Below are positions 17,810 to 27,540 of a stretch of DNA of 64,000 nucleotides, piece by piece. The notes below the pieces were generated by a model that searched no databases, was not told the origin of the DNA, and saw only the letters and a list, made by a program, of their open reading frames with translations. The position numbers were made by a program, and so were the translations under genes. Source of the DNA: CBDBES01 sp965204465 (GTDB lineage: Bacteria > Spirochaetota > Leptospiria > Turneriellales > CBDBES01); contig OZ241995.1 of assembly GCA_965204465.1 (NCBI GenBank), positions 868,001-932,000 on the forward strand, in the 5' to 3' direction. Position 1 is the first letter of the stretch. Each line of letters begins with the position of its first letter.

Positions 17810-18769
17810 TTATGCATATTTCAGTCTTGTGAAAGTCGTAATCTTATGGATAGAATCACATCTTTTAAGTATCTTATTTTTATTTAATTTATCCAGACCA
17901 TAGGTGGAAAATTCTTCAACACAAAAACTGGCCAAACTAGAACCCCAGACAATGGCCTGTTTCAGCATATCTTCTTTATTAATGTTTTTATTAATATCCT
18001 TATTCAAATTGTTCTTTTTTAAAAACATCCTGGAGTATAGATAGGACAAAACTCCCCCGGCAAAGCTATCTCCTGCGCCTGTGGGATCCTTTACTTTTAT
18101 AGTAGGATAAGAACTGGTAGAGAAAATAAAATTATCTGAAACTGCCAGGACTCCATTTTCTCCTTTTTTTACTAGCACTATCTTAGGCCCTTTCTTTTGT
18201 ACTTTTTGAGCTGCATTGATAATAGATGATTCTCTGGCAAATTGTCTGATCTCTGCATCATTTAAAAAGAGAATATCAATTTTTTTGATGATTTTCCATA
18301 AAATGCTCTGTTTATTGGAATTGATCCAAAAGTTAATAGAGTCTAGTCCGATAATATCTGGCTTTTCAGATTGCTGCAGTACTTTTAATTGAAGTTCAGG
18401 ATCAATATTGGCTAAAAAAAGAATTTTAGCTCTTTTTTGCTTTAGGCTTAGGACAGGGTCAAATCTTTCGAATGCGCCTAAAAATGTTCTGTCTGTATGA
18501 GCCACATCCAGATCATATTCATAGTGTCCTTTCCATCTAAAAGTTTTTTGTTCCGATATTTGGATGCCTGATACATCTATTTTCTTTTTTGCCAGATAAT
18601 CCAGATGCTTTTTAGGAAAATCTTTACCAACAACCGCTATTGTAGACACGGGCGCCAGATAAGAAGCCGCAGTTGAGAAGTAACTTGCAGACCCCCCCAG
18701 ATTATTTTTTTTGTTTCCAAAAGGGGTTTTTACATCATCCAGTGCTATAGATCCTACGACTAATATCAT
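17810..18769 (-). CDS. PfkB-family carbohydrate/nucleoside kinase
   Basis: 319 codons. The N-terminal signature NLGGSASYFSTAASYLAPVS and the C-terminal signature KVKDPTGAGDSFAGGVLSYL near residue 229, with the catalytic aspartate in GAGDS, define the PfkB/ribokinase family. The enzyme phosphorylates a sugar or nucleoside with ATP in the cytoplasm. The substrate cannot be named; similar Leptospira-like proteins are called sugar or adenosine kinases only by homology. It stands alone: the remnant at 17636 follows it and the promoter region of the divergent gene at 18988 precedes it. Confidence 0.88.
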   Translation of the reverse strand: MILVVGSIALDDVKTPFGNKKNNLGGSASYFSTAASYLAPVSTIAVVGKDFPKKHLDYLAKKKIDVSGIQISEQKTFRWKGHYEYDLDVAHTDRTFLGAFERFDPVLSLKQKRAKILFLANIDPELQLKVLQQSEKPDIIGLDSINFWINSNKQSILWKIIKKIDILFLNDAEIRQFARESSIINAAQKVQKKGPKIVLVKKGENGVLAVSDNFIFSTSSYPTIKVKDPTGAGDSFAGGVLSYLYSRMFLKKNNLNKDINKNINKEDMLKQAIVWGSSLASFCVEEFSTYGLDKLNKNKILKRCDSIHKITTFTRLKYA

Positions 18770-18899
18770 AAATTATTTATTTAAAAGAAGTATGATCGCT
18801 TACTTACTTTGCTTGCTTTGCGTCAAGAAAATATTTATATCATAACATCTTAGAACATCAAAATAAATAAGTCCCATACACACCACTCAATTTTTTTAA

Positions 18900-18929
18900 T
18901 TGACAAGATAAGAATATAGGTAGTACTCT
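18900..18929 (+). promoter_or_regulatory. Candidate sigma-70 promoter for the gene at 18988
   Basis: TTGACA at 18900-18905 and TACTCT at 18924-18929 with an 18-base spacer, about 59 bases before the ATG at 18988. The -35 box is perfect; the -10 is weak. Confidence 0.4.
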
Positions 18930-18987
18930 TCAAAAGAGATTAAAAGAAAAATTTCCCTTGTTCAAGAGATCATTCAGGCTATACTAA

Positions 18988-20388
18988 ATGAAATTAGTAA
19001 ATATTTTTTTCATCTATTTCCTACTTATTTTTATTTACCCAAAGATAGAATACATCTCTCTATTTGCCCAGGAATCAGAAAAGATGAATAAAATGAGCTT
19101 TCGTACATGGGAAAAAATATTAGATTTCATCCATTCACAGGATATAAAGAATCGTATTTGGGCCATTGATACGATACAGCGTTTAAAAGATGAAAAGGGC
19201 ATAACACTCTTAAAATACAGGCTCCAGATTGAATTTGACCAGGAAGTCATTGATAAGATATTGCTCTTTCTGGAAAGTAGAAAATCTCCTAAAGATTATT
19301 TTGCCATACGAACTTTTTTAAAGAGCAGGCCCAGAATCCATGTAGGGGGTAGATGTATTAAATTAATGCATTCTATTTTCCCTAACAGGACGCATCGTGA
19401 TCTGGCTTCCATGTTCAAAAAAAAGCATCTGCGTATTTATTCACTCATGTATTTAAAGAGCATAGATCGGACTACCAGAAAAGAAAAAAATTGGTTCAGG
19501 AAAGTATTCTATAGATATGATCTGGGTTCTTATTGGCTACAATTTAGCATAAAACAAGATATAGAAACTATGGAATCCTTTCAAAAATTTCATCAAAAAA
19601 ATTTTTTTACCCTTAGATCAACTCCCTCAACATACTATTGGTATGTACGATATCATCATCAGTTTAATATCCCAATGCAAATCGATTATCTTAAAAAAAT
19701 GGATATAGAGATGCTAAAAGAATTAACGGAAAACAGACAGAAAATCTTGCTACAGACCAATAAAAGTATCATACTCTCGTCTATTCGTCTTGACTTATGG
19801 GTAAGATCAGGCTCTGCGACCATGAAGAGATGGCTTTTCATAAATTATATACTCTCTTTAGATGAAAAATCAGGTCTAAACAACCCTTCTGAATGGGAGA
19901 ATGCCATATTGATCTTGATCCAAAAGGAAAGTGCCCCTCTCTTTTTCCTAACAATGAATCAATATCTTTTAAAAATGAAACAAAATCATATAGAAGCTTA
20001 TCAGGAAGTTTGTAAAGAAAGAGAATCTCTAAAACGGATCTGTTTTGGTATGCAGATTAAACTATCCATGAAAGAAGCCCATTCTATTTTTTGGAATGAA
20101 TTTACAGGAACAGAAAAAGAAAAAGTAATCCTGGGAAATTTAACTAAAATGCTAAAACTCTCTCTATTTCAGAAGCCTGAATTTTTACGTTATATTCTTG
20201 GTCATAAAAACCAAAATGTTCAATGGAAAGCAATTTTATCTCTTTCAAAAAAACAATTGATTCAAAATACATCTCTTGTTGTTGCCTATGTACTTACGGA
20301 TGATTCATCTTTTTTAAAGAGTCTTTTGTTATCCAGGGTGATCGAAGACAAAGAATTAGCAAAGGCTTATGAGTATTTATTGGATTAA
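18988..20388 (+). CDS. Exported HEAT-repeat-like protein, function unknown
   Basis: 466 codons. A hydrophobic N-terminus (IFFIYFLLIFIYPKIEYISL) ending before FAQES suggests a signal peptide. The rest is almost all helical and begins with units such as DIKNRIWAIDTIQRLKDEKG and then LLKYRLQIEFDQEVIDKIL, in the manner of HEAT/armadillo repeats. A further HEAT-like unit, WKAILSLSKKQLIQNTSLVV, lies near the C-terminus. No catalytic motif is seen. Its 3' end overlaps the convergent gene at 20377 by 12 bases. A scaffold role in the periplasm is a guess. Confidence 0.6.
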   Translation: MKLVNIFFIYFLLIFIYPKIEYISLFAQESEKMNKMSFRTWEKILDFIHSQDIKNRIWAIDTIQRLKDEKGITLLKYRLQIEFDQEVIDKILLFLESRKSPKDYFAIRTFLKSRPRIHVGGRCIKLMHSIFPNRTHRDLASMFKKKHLRIYSLMYLKSIDRTTRKEKNWFRKVFYRYDLGSYWLQFSIKQDIETMESFQKFHQKNFFTLRSTPSTYYWYVRYHHQFNIPMQIDYLKKMDIEMLKELTENRQKILLQTNKSIILSSIRLDLWVRSGSATMKRWLFINYILSLDEKSGLNNPSEWENAILILIQKESAPLFFLTMNQYLLKMKQNHIEAYQEVCKERESLKRICFGMQIKLSMKEAHSIFWNEFTGTEKEKVILGNLTKMLKLSLFQKPEFLRYILGHKNQNVQWKAILSLSKKQLIQNTSLVVAYVLTDDSSFLKSLLLSRVIEDKELAKAYEYLLD

Positions 20389-21543
20389 TTCCATATATCT
20401 TTTGCATTGGAAGTCAAAACTAAATTTCTTATTCCTACTCATTTCTTTTCTTTTTTGCTGTACCAGATTTCGATCAAATGCTAATTTACAGATCCTCTGG
20501 ATCAAGTCTTTCTTTTCATAGAAAAAAGCACTCTTACTAAATTCTGCATATTTTTTGAAAGACTCTTCAAATAACAAAGGTATCTTATAGGCAAAGGCTA
20601 AATTAAAACTTCCTGAAATTTTATATTGATAGTAGGTTTTATAGGCAGAATGGCCTGGATGTATCAAAGGGAGTATCATATCAGATTCCTTTAAATATTG
20701 ATGAAATATATCATCCAACATGGTTCCTTCAAAAGAAATAAATAGTTTTTCAAGACGCAGATTCTTTATCATTGATTTAATGTGATCACCTTCTTCTTTA
20801 TAAAAACTTTCTCTCCCCAATAGAACAAATTTTATATTCAGTTTTAAGACATCTTTTAAGGTAGGGCCGGATAATTGATCCAGAAGCATAAAATAATCTC
20901 TTCTGCTGAATTCAAGTTGACCCGGAATGGATATCCAAAATTCACCAGAGTCTTTTACTATTTTTGTATTCCTAAAAATAGATTTTTTAGCTTTAGATCT
21001 TTTTTTGACATTAGAACTTACTTCAAATAAAGTATCTGGATAGGGTGGGAAAAAAATCGGATAAAAACTTTTTACCTGAATATTTCTTTTGGGGGATATA
21101 TGATTCAACAAATAATCACCTAATACGAAATATTTCTTTATCTTTCTGGAGATAATTTTTTGACTAAAGCTTCTGGTAAGTTTTCTGGTATCGTGCAGAA
21201 CACCTATAAAACGTATATTCCTTCTAAAAAGGAATAATAATAATAGATTACGCACATCCACCCCAGACGCTGTGTTAAATATGACTAACTGAATATTATT
21301 TTTAAGGATGTACTTCCTGATCTGAAATAAAATCATTGGATATGAGAATTTACCTTTGTCCATTTTTATAAAATAATAAAGTATGTCTCTATCAAAAAAT
21401 TTTATTTTATCATTAAGAACCTCATCACAGACCAAATGTACGGCATAACCATTTTCATGCAAAAATGATATCTGAGAATAAAGGCATTCTCCATGCCCCG
21501 AAGAAAATTCTATTAACACTGCTCTTTTATTTTCTATGCCCAT
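20377..21543 (-). CDS. Putative GT-B glycosyltransferase-like protein
   Basis: 388 codons. The N-terminal half looks like a Rossmann fold: RAVLIEFSSGHGECLYSQIS, QLVIFNTASGVDVRNLLLL, RFIGVLHDTRKL. The C-terminal half has FVLLGRESFYKEEG and SDMILPLIHPGHSAYKTYYQ, which resemble the donor-binding side of GT-B enzymes (an acidic cluster followed by a His/Glu-like loop). Weakly conserved; I infer a glycosyltransferase of surface polysaccharide assembly and would not name a family. No membrane segment. It overlaps the convergent gene by 12 bases. Confidence 0.5.
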   Translation of the reverse strand: MGIENKRAVLIEFSSGHGECLYSQISFLHENGYAVHLVCDEVLNDKIKFFDRDILYYFIKMDKGKFSYPMILFQIRKYILKNNIQLVIFNTASGVDVRNLLLLFLFRRNIRFIGVLHDTRKLTRSFSQKIISRKIKKYFVLGDYLLNHISPKRNIQVKSFYPIFFPPYPDTLFEVSSNVKKRSKAKKSIFRNTKIVKDSGEFWISIPGQLEFSRRDYFMLLDQLSGPTLKDVLKLNIKFVLLGRESFYKEEGDHIKSMIKNLRLEKLFISFEGTMLDDIFHQYLKESDMILPLIHPGHSAYKTYYQYKISGSFNLAFAYKIPLLFEESFKKYAEFSKSAFFYEKKDLIQRICKLAFDRNLVQQKRKEMSRNKKFSFDFQCKRYMELIQ

Positions 21544-21658
21544 ATTATTTCTTCGCCCCCTGTTTCAGTAAATAGTCATTGACAAATTGGATTGATCCTG
21601 AAAAAAGTTTTTATAGCATACAACTATTTATTATTATATATTGTAAAGAAGGTTAATT

Positions 21659-22426
21659 GTGTCAAATTGCATAAAAATTTCTATAGCGAATCAAAAAGGT
21701 GGTGAAGGGAAAACAACCACTTCTTTAAATCTAGCCCATGCTCTTGCCTTAAAGGGACATAAAACTTTATTGATTGACATGGATCCGCAAAGCAATAGTA
21801 CCGGAATTTTCGTAGTTCCTAAAGAAATAAAGACTTCTATAGCAGACATTTTTTTGTCTAATAAAAAGAAAAAAATTAGTGATGCTGTGCTGAAAACAAA
21901 ATATAAAAATTTATTTTTGCTACCTTCTAAGATTGATCTGGCAGAAGTGGAATTCAGTTCATTAAATATAGAAGCTCCTTATATATTGAGAGATTCTATT
22001 AACAAGATAAAAGAAAAATTTAACTTCATGGTAATTGACTGTCCTCCCAGCCTTTCTATACTCACCATTAATGCAATGGTAGCTTCTGACTATACTATTG
22101 TTCCTCTACAAGCAGAGAAATTCTCACTAGACGGTATCAAGGGTTTACAGAATACGGTAGAAAGTATAAAAAGAAGGATTAATCCTGATCTGCAAATATT
22201 AGGGGCTATTGTAACCCAGCTCAGAAGTAATACAGTTTTAACCAAAAAGGTATTGCCAGTGATTCAAAATTATTTTCCTGTTTTCAACACTGCTATTTCT
22301 GAAGGAGTTGCTATAGGAGAAAGCCATCTTTTACGTCAAACAGTGATTGATTATAATCAAAATGTAAAACAATCGGCCGAGTATTTAGCCTTTGCCCAGG
22401 AAGTAGAAAATGTCCTCCAAAAATAA
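21659..22426 (+). CDS. parA: Chromosome-partitioning ATPase ParA
   Basis: 255 codons from a GTG start preceded by GAAGG. The deviant Walker A motif QKGGEGKTTTSLNLA is near residue 12, Walker A' LIDMDPQSNSTG near residue 39 and Walker B MVIDCPPSLSI near residue 122. This is the short chromosomal ParA/Soj form without an N-terminal DNA-binding domain. It binds DNA nonspecifically in the ATP state and positions ParB-parS complexes. The usual KGGVGKT has Glu here. The 3' end overlaps parB by 17 bases. Chromosomal parAB often lies near the origin, but no dnaA, gidA or oriC is in the window. Confidence 0.93.
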   Translation: MSNCIKISIANQKGGEGKTTTSLNLAHALALKGHKTLLIDMDPQSNSTGIFVVPKEIKTSIADIFLSNKKKKISDAVLKTKYKNLFLLPSKIDLAEVEFSSLNIEAPYILRDSINKIKEKFNFMVIDCPPSLSILTINAMVASDYTIVPLQAEKFSLDGIKGLQNTVESIKRRINPDLQILGAIVTQLRSNTVLTKKVLPVIQNYFPVFNTAISEGVAIGESHLLRQTVIDYNQNVKQSAEYLAFAQEVENVLQK

Positions 22427-23327
22427 AAGTCTTACCGCTGCCATAGGTATTTTTGAAAAAAATATTGAAGGGTCTATTCGTAAAATCCCCTTGAATCATA
22501 TTGAACCATCCAGTAGCCAGCCCAGATTAAATAAAGAGATCAATATTCAAAATTTAGCCCGTTCTTTAGAGGAAAATGGTCTTTTACAGCCAATTGTAGT
22601 AACCATGGTAAACGGAAAATATATAATCATCGCAGGAGAAAGAAGATATAGGGCTGCAAAAAGTTTAAATTGGAAAGACATAGAATGCAGAATATTGAAT
22701 AAAAATGAAAGAGATACCTATAAATTAGCCGTAATTGAAAATTTACAAAGAGAAAATCTGGATGCATTTGAGGAATCTATTGCCTATAAAAAATTAAAGG
22801 ATCAATTTACCTATACAGATGCACAGTTATCTGAGGTGATCGGGAAATCCAGAAATTATGTCAGTGAGCTTTTATCTATTTCAGAAATTCCTGAAACTTT
22901 TCAAATAAAGGCAAAGGAAATTGGTATCAATAGCAAAAATATGCTGATACAACTTTGCCAGGCTCTTAAAAATAATATAGCCGATCAATTTTTAGAAAAT
23001 ATAAAAGATAAGAATATTTCTTCTGTTAAAGCCGCTAAAGAATATATAAAGTCTAATAAAAAAGTTGATCTGAAAAAAAGTAAAAACCCCCCTACCCTCT
23101 CTATAAAAAATAAGTCTAAAGAGCTAAAAGATATAAATATTATAATCCAAAAAAGTCCCGCGAATCATTTAAAAATTAAGATTGAAACTCCCGATCTAAG
23201 GCAATATGCACTTTCAGAAATGGGAAATAGCCCGTTTAAGGGGCTGCCATTGCCTCCTGAAAAGCTACGTTCTTTAGAAAAAAAATTAAAGAATTTATTA
23301 GAAACTTTCCTCCAAGAATGTCTTTAA
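22410..23327 (+). CDS. parB: Chromosome-partitioning protein ParB
   Basis: 305 codons. The N-terminal domain has LARSLEENGLLQPIVV and then IIAGERRYRAAKSL near residue 78, the CTP-binding and clamp-loading boxes. The helix-turn-helix lies around TDAQLSEVIGKSRNYVSELL near residue 142. A C-terminal basic dimerisation region follows. It should load on parS sites and slide as a CTP-gated clamp. No parS-like sequence (TGTTTCACGTGAAACA) was noticed in the window. It overlaps parA upstream and trpS downstream by 10 bases, making a parA-parB-trpS operon. Confidence 0.93.
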   Translation: MSSKNKSLTAAIGIFEKNIEGSIRKIPLNHIEPSSSQPRLNKEINIQNLARSLEENGLLQPIVVTMVNGKYIIIAGERRYRAAKSLNWKDIECRILNKNERDTYKLAVIENLQRENLDAFEESIAYKKLKDQFTYTDAQLSEVIGKSRNYVSELLSISEIPETFQIKAKEIGINSKNMLIQLCQALKNNIADQFLENIKDKNISSVKAAKEYIKSNKKVDLKKSKNPPTLSIKNKSKELKDINIIIQKSPANHLKIKIETPDLRQYALSEMGNSPFKGLPLPPEKLRSLEKKLKNLLETFLQECL

Positions 23328-24313
23328 AAAAGAAAGTTATTTTAAGTGGAATGCAACCAACCGGATATTTGCATATAGGACATTATTTTGGTGTATTAAA
23401 TAATTTTGTAGAATACCAGGAAGAATATGACTGCTATTATATGATAGCCGACCTGCATGCTCTAACCAGCTTAGGACGAAATTATGAAAAGGTAGCTCAT
23501 TATATAACATCCATGGTATCCGACTGGCTTGCTGCGGGAATTGATCCTCAAAAGTCTACTCTTTTTATTCAATCTGCATTACCCGAACATTCAGAATTAC
23601 ATTTGATCCTTTCTATGTATACCCCTACTTCCTGGCTGCTTAGAAATCCAACCTATAAGGACAAGCAAGAGAATATAAGCAAAAATATGGATACCTATGG
23701 ATTTTTAGGCTATCCTGTGCTACAGGCGGCGGATATATTACTATACCAGGCGGAACGAATACCAATCGGGGAAGATCAATTGCCTCATTTGGAGTTGACC
23801 AGAGAAATTGCCAGAAGTTTCAATCATCATTATCAAAATACATTCAAAATTCCACAGGCTAAATTATCGGCCTATCCAAAGATACTGGGAACAGATGGGC
23901 GGAAAATGAGTAAGACATATCAAAACACATTAGATCTAAATGAGTCAGAAGAATCTTTTGATCATAAAATGATGAAAATGCAAACAGACCCTGCCAGGAT
24001 ACGAAGAAGCGATCCAGGGACCCCTGAGAAATGCACTGTTTTTAGTTATTATGATCTATTTGCTAAGAATGAAAAAAAAGAAATTGCAGAAAGCTGTCGT
24101 ACCGCTAAAATAGGCTGTGTGGATTGTAAGAAAAATATATTAAAAAGTATGAATCCAAAATTCAGAATCTTCAGAGAAAAAAAGATGGAATTAGAAAAAG
24201 GATCTTTTTCAATTGTGAAAAGTATTTTAGATGCAGGCAACCAAAAGGCAAAAGCAATTGCGAAGAAAACTCTGGATAATGTAAAAGAATCCATCGGAAT
24301 GTCTTATTCATAA
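23318..24313 (+). CDS. trpS: Tryptophanyl-tRNA synthetase
   Basis: 331 codons, normal length. The class I signature GYLHIGHYFG is near residue 17 and the KMSKT motif (GTDGRKMSKTYQN) near residue 193. QAADILLYQAERIPIGEDQL is the tryptophan- and dimer-site region typical of TrpS. It charges tRNA-Trp in the cytoplasm. It starts inside the end of parB, so it may be co-translated with it. No T-box or trp leader was seen upstream. Confidence 0.95.
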   Translation: MSLKKKVILSGMQPTGYLHIGHYFGVLNNFVEYQEEYDCYYMIADLHALTSLGRNYEKVAHYITSMVSDWLAAGIDPQKSTLFIQSALPEHSELHLILSMYTPTSWLLRNPTYKDKQENISKNMDTYGFLGYPVLQAADILLYQAERIPIGEDQLPHLELTREIARSFNHHYQNTFKIPQAKLSAYPKILGTDGRKMSKTYQNTLDLNESEESFDHKMMKMQTDPARIRRSDPGTPEKCTVFSYYDLFAKNEKKEIAESCRTAKIGCVDCKKNILKSMNPKFRIFREKKMELEKGSFSIVKSILDAGNQKAKAIAKKTLDNVKESIGMSYS

Positions 24314-24665
24314 TATCATTTTTTTACCTTCTGATCAATATTCAATGATGGCTTTTTTTCCTTTTTCTAATTTCATTTTCTTTTTCTACAAAAAGAAAAC
24401 GACTACTATGTATACACCATTTTATTTAGAATGGGGTTTCAGTAATTACCCCCTCCCCCCTCTATGATTTTAATCTACTCAAATATCTTTTTGCATCCAT
24501 GTCACAGGGCGTTCCTTTCCCGCCGCATCCTTGCGGCGTTGGCTGATTGCTCTTGCAGAAAATGGCTACTATGTTGAATAACGAAAAAACGTCATCGCCT
24601 TATCTGCGTCACCATGTGGGGATGCAATGCCCCGTTGTCGAATCAAAGAATTGGGTATAAACTAA
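24314..24665. other. Intergenic interval with short hairpins, no gene
   Basis: 352 bases between trpS and a convergent pseudogene. A C-rich tract lies at about 24450-24463. GCCGCAtcctTGCGGC at about 24523-24538 is a perfect 6-bp stem. The higher GC of 24500-24640 against its surroundings suggests an inserted repeat. A 32-codon frame at 24562-24660 has no supporting evidence. Confidence 0.5.
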
Positions 24666-25386
24666 CTAAAATAGAACAGAAAATAAATTATTTAATTCAA
24701 AACGAGCTCCTATTCTTATTAAAAAACCATATTGATCTTCAGGATTTCGATATCTATTAATAATACTCTCACATGAATATTTGATCTCTGATGCTTCTTC
24801 ACAGCCACGTAAGGGATCCCCTCCAAATGCCCATCCTTGAGGTTCCAACAAACCTGATTCAGAATAATGAAATTCTGCTGCGATACCCAAGTGAAGCCAG
24901 TCACTTATTTTTAACCAATACTGTAACCAGGTATTACTAGCTATTGGATAATTTGCTTCATAAGTTACAAAATTTCTATGGAGATAGTGCCCATACCTAA
25001 CTCCGAGAGCAACTTCATGTGTTCCTATATGTAGACCGATTAAACTATGGATAGCAGTAAACATAGATACTTCTATTCCTAACCCCCAGGTAAAAAATTT
25101 TGAGCTAAAAAAAAGGATTAAAATATAGATCAATTGCTGAGTATAAGAATGAGCTAGAGACACGTAAGTCAAGCAACATAGGTACTGATACAAAACCATA
25201 ACCCAAGGTTATATCCCAAGAAGAAGGACCTCCTCGAGTGCTCTTGAAGTTTCTGTCAAAACCACTCCCTAAACTAATGTATTGAGAAGATTGCCACTTG
25301 GGAATAATCTTAACTGGTCTAAAAGGGGAACTCTGACAATGCAGTATAATAGCTGCTATAGAAAAGATGAAAATAGCTTGTCTCAT
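24666..25386 (-). pseudogene. Outer-membrane-like lipoprotein, frameshifted at an eight-T run
   Basis: The first part starts at an ATG at 25386 (another at 25410) with signal RQAIFIFSIAAIILHC, a lipobox, then SSPFRPVKIIPKWQSSQYIS and repeated aromatic strands. The frame stops at a run of eight T on the coding strand at 25109-25116. Removing one T joins it to FFSSKFFTWGLGIEVSMF and about 140 more residues with a strand-like pattern (VALGVRYGHYLHRNFVTYEA, HLGIAAEFHYSESGLLEPQG) ending in a terminal Phe. The whole would be about 240 residues and looks like a small beta-barrel or surface lipoprotein. It could be dead, or switched on and off by slippage at the run. Confidence 0.65.
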
Positions 25387-25485
25387 AGGATAGATTTTCG
25401 CTTCTATCATTCAAAAACTAATCTTCCTTTTTTCTTTTTATTTCGAAAATCAAGTAATTTCCTTATCTACAAAAAATTAAGCAAA

Positions 25486-26691
25486 TACAATAACCAATGA
25501 CATATCTTACACTACTTGTTAGATCCCCAGGGTAGGGGCCATGATTTCAGGTAGGAGGAAGGTGAGGGAACCGAACCGAACGACTACCTGAAATTTTCTG
25601 GACTGAATAAAGCAGTTTATCCCTAAGTCTATTTTAGAAATAAATTATCAAGGATTGAAATATGAAAAATAATGAACAAGAAATTTCAATTATACAGGAA
25701 AATCTGAAAGGAATAAAAAATCATATAATACGCAAGAGAGCATTATTCCTGATAAGAGCCTTACAATCGGGCAATGTTAAATTAACCTCTGACAAATTTG
25801 GTCATGCCCGACAAACATATTATTTCTGGATCAGAAGATTGAGAAAGACAAAGTATAATATGGAGGCACTTTTAGACATATCTAGAAAACCTAAAAGTAA
25901 TTCAAAGTCTATAGACCAGAGCGTCATTGATCTGGCTATCCAAGTCAGAAAGGATAACTATAATGCAGGTGCTAAATTGACAACCCTATTATTAAAAAGG
26001 GATCATGGAATTGAGATACATGCTTCCACATTAGGATATATCTTCAGGCGCAAGAATATTTCCCAACAATATAGAATACCTCGAAAAAACAGCCATACAA
26101 AGCGTTATGCCCTTCAGGAGCCATTAGAGAGGGTTCAGACGGATACTGTGAACCTTGGGATAGTAGATAACAACGGGCATTCTGTGAAGGCCTATCCAGT
26201 TATAGATGATTGTTCACGAACTGTGGTGGTACACATAGCTGATGAACATAGTAACTATGAAGCTACCAATGGGATCAAAAAATTTGTGGAAAAATTTGAG
26301 ATGCCACAAAAAATACAAACAGATAATGGAGTCGAGTTTACTTCTAAATATGTTTCCCAAGAGAATCCCAGGAGAAAAAAAAAGTCTGTGATCAGTGGCT
26401 TTGAAGAATATTTAAGAGAAGCAGGTATTGAGCATAAATTGATCCGTCCAGGAACGCCAGAGCTGAATGGTAAAGTAGAGCGTTTCAATCAAACCTTGAA
26501 GAGAGCCCTTGAAGGTAAAATTAAAAATGGAATGAGTATTATTGAGATTCAGACTATCGTAGATAACTTTGTGAATTGGTATAATAAGATCCGCCCGCAC
26601 TCTTCATTAAATAACTTGACGCCATATCAAAGGTTCCATCGGAATAGAATGACTAAAATAGCTTCTTAATGTGTAAGATATGTCATTGGTT
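25486..26691 (+). mobile_element. Intact IS481-type insertion sequence
   Basis: The element carries perfect 20-bp inverted repeats, ACCAATGACATATCTTACAC at 25493-25512 and its complement at 26671-26690. It is flanked by near-identical direct repeats TCTACAAAAAATTAAGCAAA at 25466-25485 and, with one extra A, at 26692-26712. The repeats are the likely target duplication and are longer than usual for this family. The single gene fills most of the element. A deleted copy lies at 4405-4790. The element sits directly upstream of the larC promoter. Confidence 0.85.
25662..26669 (+). CDS. IS481-family DDE transposase
   Basis: 335 codons. The N-terminal helix-turn-helix (VKLTSDKFGHARQTYYFWIR) is followed by an integrase core with the three acidic residues in VQTDTVNLG, KIQTDNGVEFTS and LNGKVERFNQTLKRAL. 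The C-terminal NWYNKIRPHSSLNNLTPYQR is the usual end of rve-core transposases. A single uninterrupted frame without programmed frameshift points to the IS481 group rather than IS3. All catalytic residues are present, so the element may be active. Confidence 0.92.
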   Translation: MKNNEQEISIIQENLKGIKNHIIRKRALFLIRALQSGNVKLTSDKFGHARQTYYFWIRRLRKTKYNMEALLDISRKPKSNSKSIDQSVIDLAIQVRKDNYNAGAKLTTLLLKRDHGIEIHASTLGYIFRRKNISQQYRIPRKNSHTKRYALQEPLERVQTDTVNLGIVDNNGHSVKAYPVIDDCSRTVVVHIADEHSNYEATNGIKKFVEKFEMPQKIQTDNGVEFTSKYVSQENPRRKKKSVISGFEEYLREAGIEHKLIRPGTPELNGKVERFNQTLKRALEGKIKNGMSIIEIQTIVDNFVNWYNKIRPHSSLNNLTPYQRFHRNRMTKIAS

Positions 26692-26716
26692 TCTACAAAA
26701 AAATTAAGCAAACTGT

Positions 26717-26745
26717 TTGACATAGTGGGTGTTCCATTTTATCCA
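26717..26745 (+). promoter_or_regulatory. Candidate promoter of larC
   Basis: TTGACA at 26717-26722 and TATCCA at 26740-26745 with a 17-base spacer, 12 bases before the ATG at 26758. The IS ends 26 bases upstream, so it left this promoter intact. Confidence 0.45.
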
Positions 26746-26757
26746 GATCATTATAAT

Positions 26758-27531
26758 ATGAAATATTTTCTATACTGCAATCTAAATAGTGGTATCTCAG
26801 GAGATATGTTTTCAGCCTCTCTACTTGATATGCATTCCAGTGAAGAAAAAAACGATCTGATAGAAGAATATTACAAAGACATTTCAGAGTTTGCTAAGAA
26901 TACGAGAAGACCTATTGCCGATCTGAAGATCAATTTGAATACCACCCTTAGAAAGGGGATCAGAGCCTCTGAATTAAAATTTGAGTATTCCAATCCTGAT
27001 AAGCATAGGCGCAGTTATAAAATGATACGGCAATTGATATTAGAGAGCAAATTCAATGATAACATCCGCGAATATGCTCTTGAAATATTCGATATCATCG
27101 CCAAAACAGAGGCAAAAATACATCAACAGAAAATAGATGATATTCATTTTCATGAAGTGGGTAGCGAAGATTCTATTTTGGATATTATTTCTGCAGCATA
27201 TTTATATGATAAAATAGGCTCTCCTCCTGTTTATTCTTCTCCTGTCTACCTGGGGAGCAAGGGGGAAATTTCTTTTTCTCATGGCATATTTCCATCCACC
27301 GCGCCAGCTACTCTCGAGATACTTAAAAATATTCCAGTGATATATACCGATGAAGAAAATGAGATCACTACCCCTACAGGTGCGGCCATTGTAAAGGCGA
27401 TGAAATTTAAAGTAAATAGTTCTCTTAATGAAAATGTATATATTTGTAAAATGATCGGATATGGGGCAGGGGCCCATCAACTAAAGAAAAGACCCAATAT
27501 CTTACGGACCTCTTTTTATATCGAACCTTAA
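26758..27531 (+). CDS. larC: LarC-type nickel insertion protein, N-terminal (LarC1) part only
   Basis: 258 codons from the ATG at 26758. A longer frame starts at 26680 but that would begin in the IS. MKYFLYCNLNSGISGDMFSA is the family's metal-site start, then HFHEVGSEDSILDI near residue 132 (His/Glu cluster), then TPTGAAIVKAM and GYGAGAHQLKKRPNILR. LarC makes the nickel-pincer nucleotide cofactor of lactate racemase. Full-length LarC is about 400 residues, and in Lactobacillus the C-terminal half (LarC2) is reached by frameshifting. Here the frame ends right after the N-terminal half and no LarC2-like frame follows; a dispersed repeat begins instead. It is a truncation or a stand-alone LarC1. 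No larA, larB or larE is nearby. Confidence 0.75.
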   Translation: MKYFLYCNLNSGISGDMFSASLLDMHSSEEKNDLIEEYYKDISEFAKNTRRPIADLKINLNTTLRKGIRASELKFEYSNPDKHRRSYKMIRQLILESKFNDNIREYALEIFDIIAKTEAKIHQQKIDDIHFHEVGSEDSILDIISAAYLYDKIGSPPVYSSPVYLGSKGEISFSHGIFPSTAPATLEILKNIPVIYTDEENEITTPTGAAIVKAMKFKVNSSLNENVYICKMIGYGAGAHQLKKRPNILRTSFYIEP

Positions 27532-27540
27532 GTTTTGTCT

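Noticed and set aside
21659..24313. parS sites around parAB
   Set aside because: No match to TGTTTCACGTGAAACA or near variants was seen by eye; no oriC genes either.
24562..24660. 32-codon frame after the GC-rich hairpins
   Set aside because: No RBS and no supporting motif; composition follows the surrounding repeat-like DNA.
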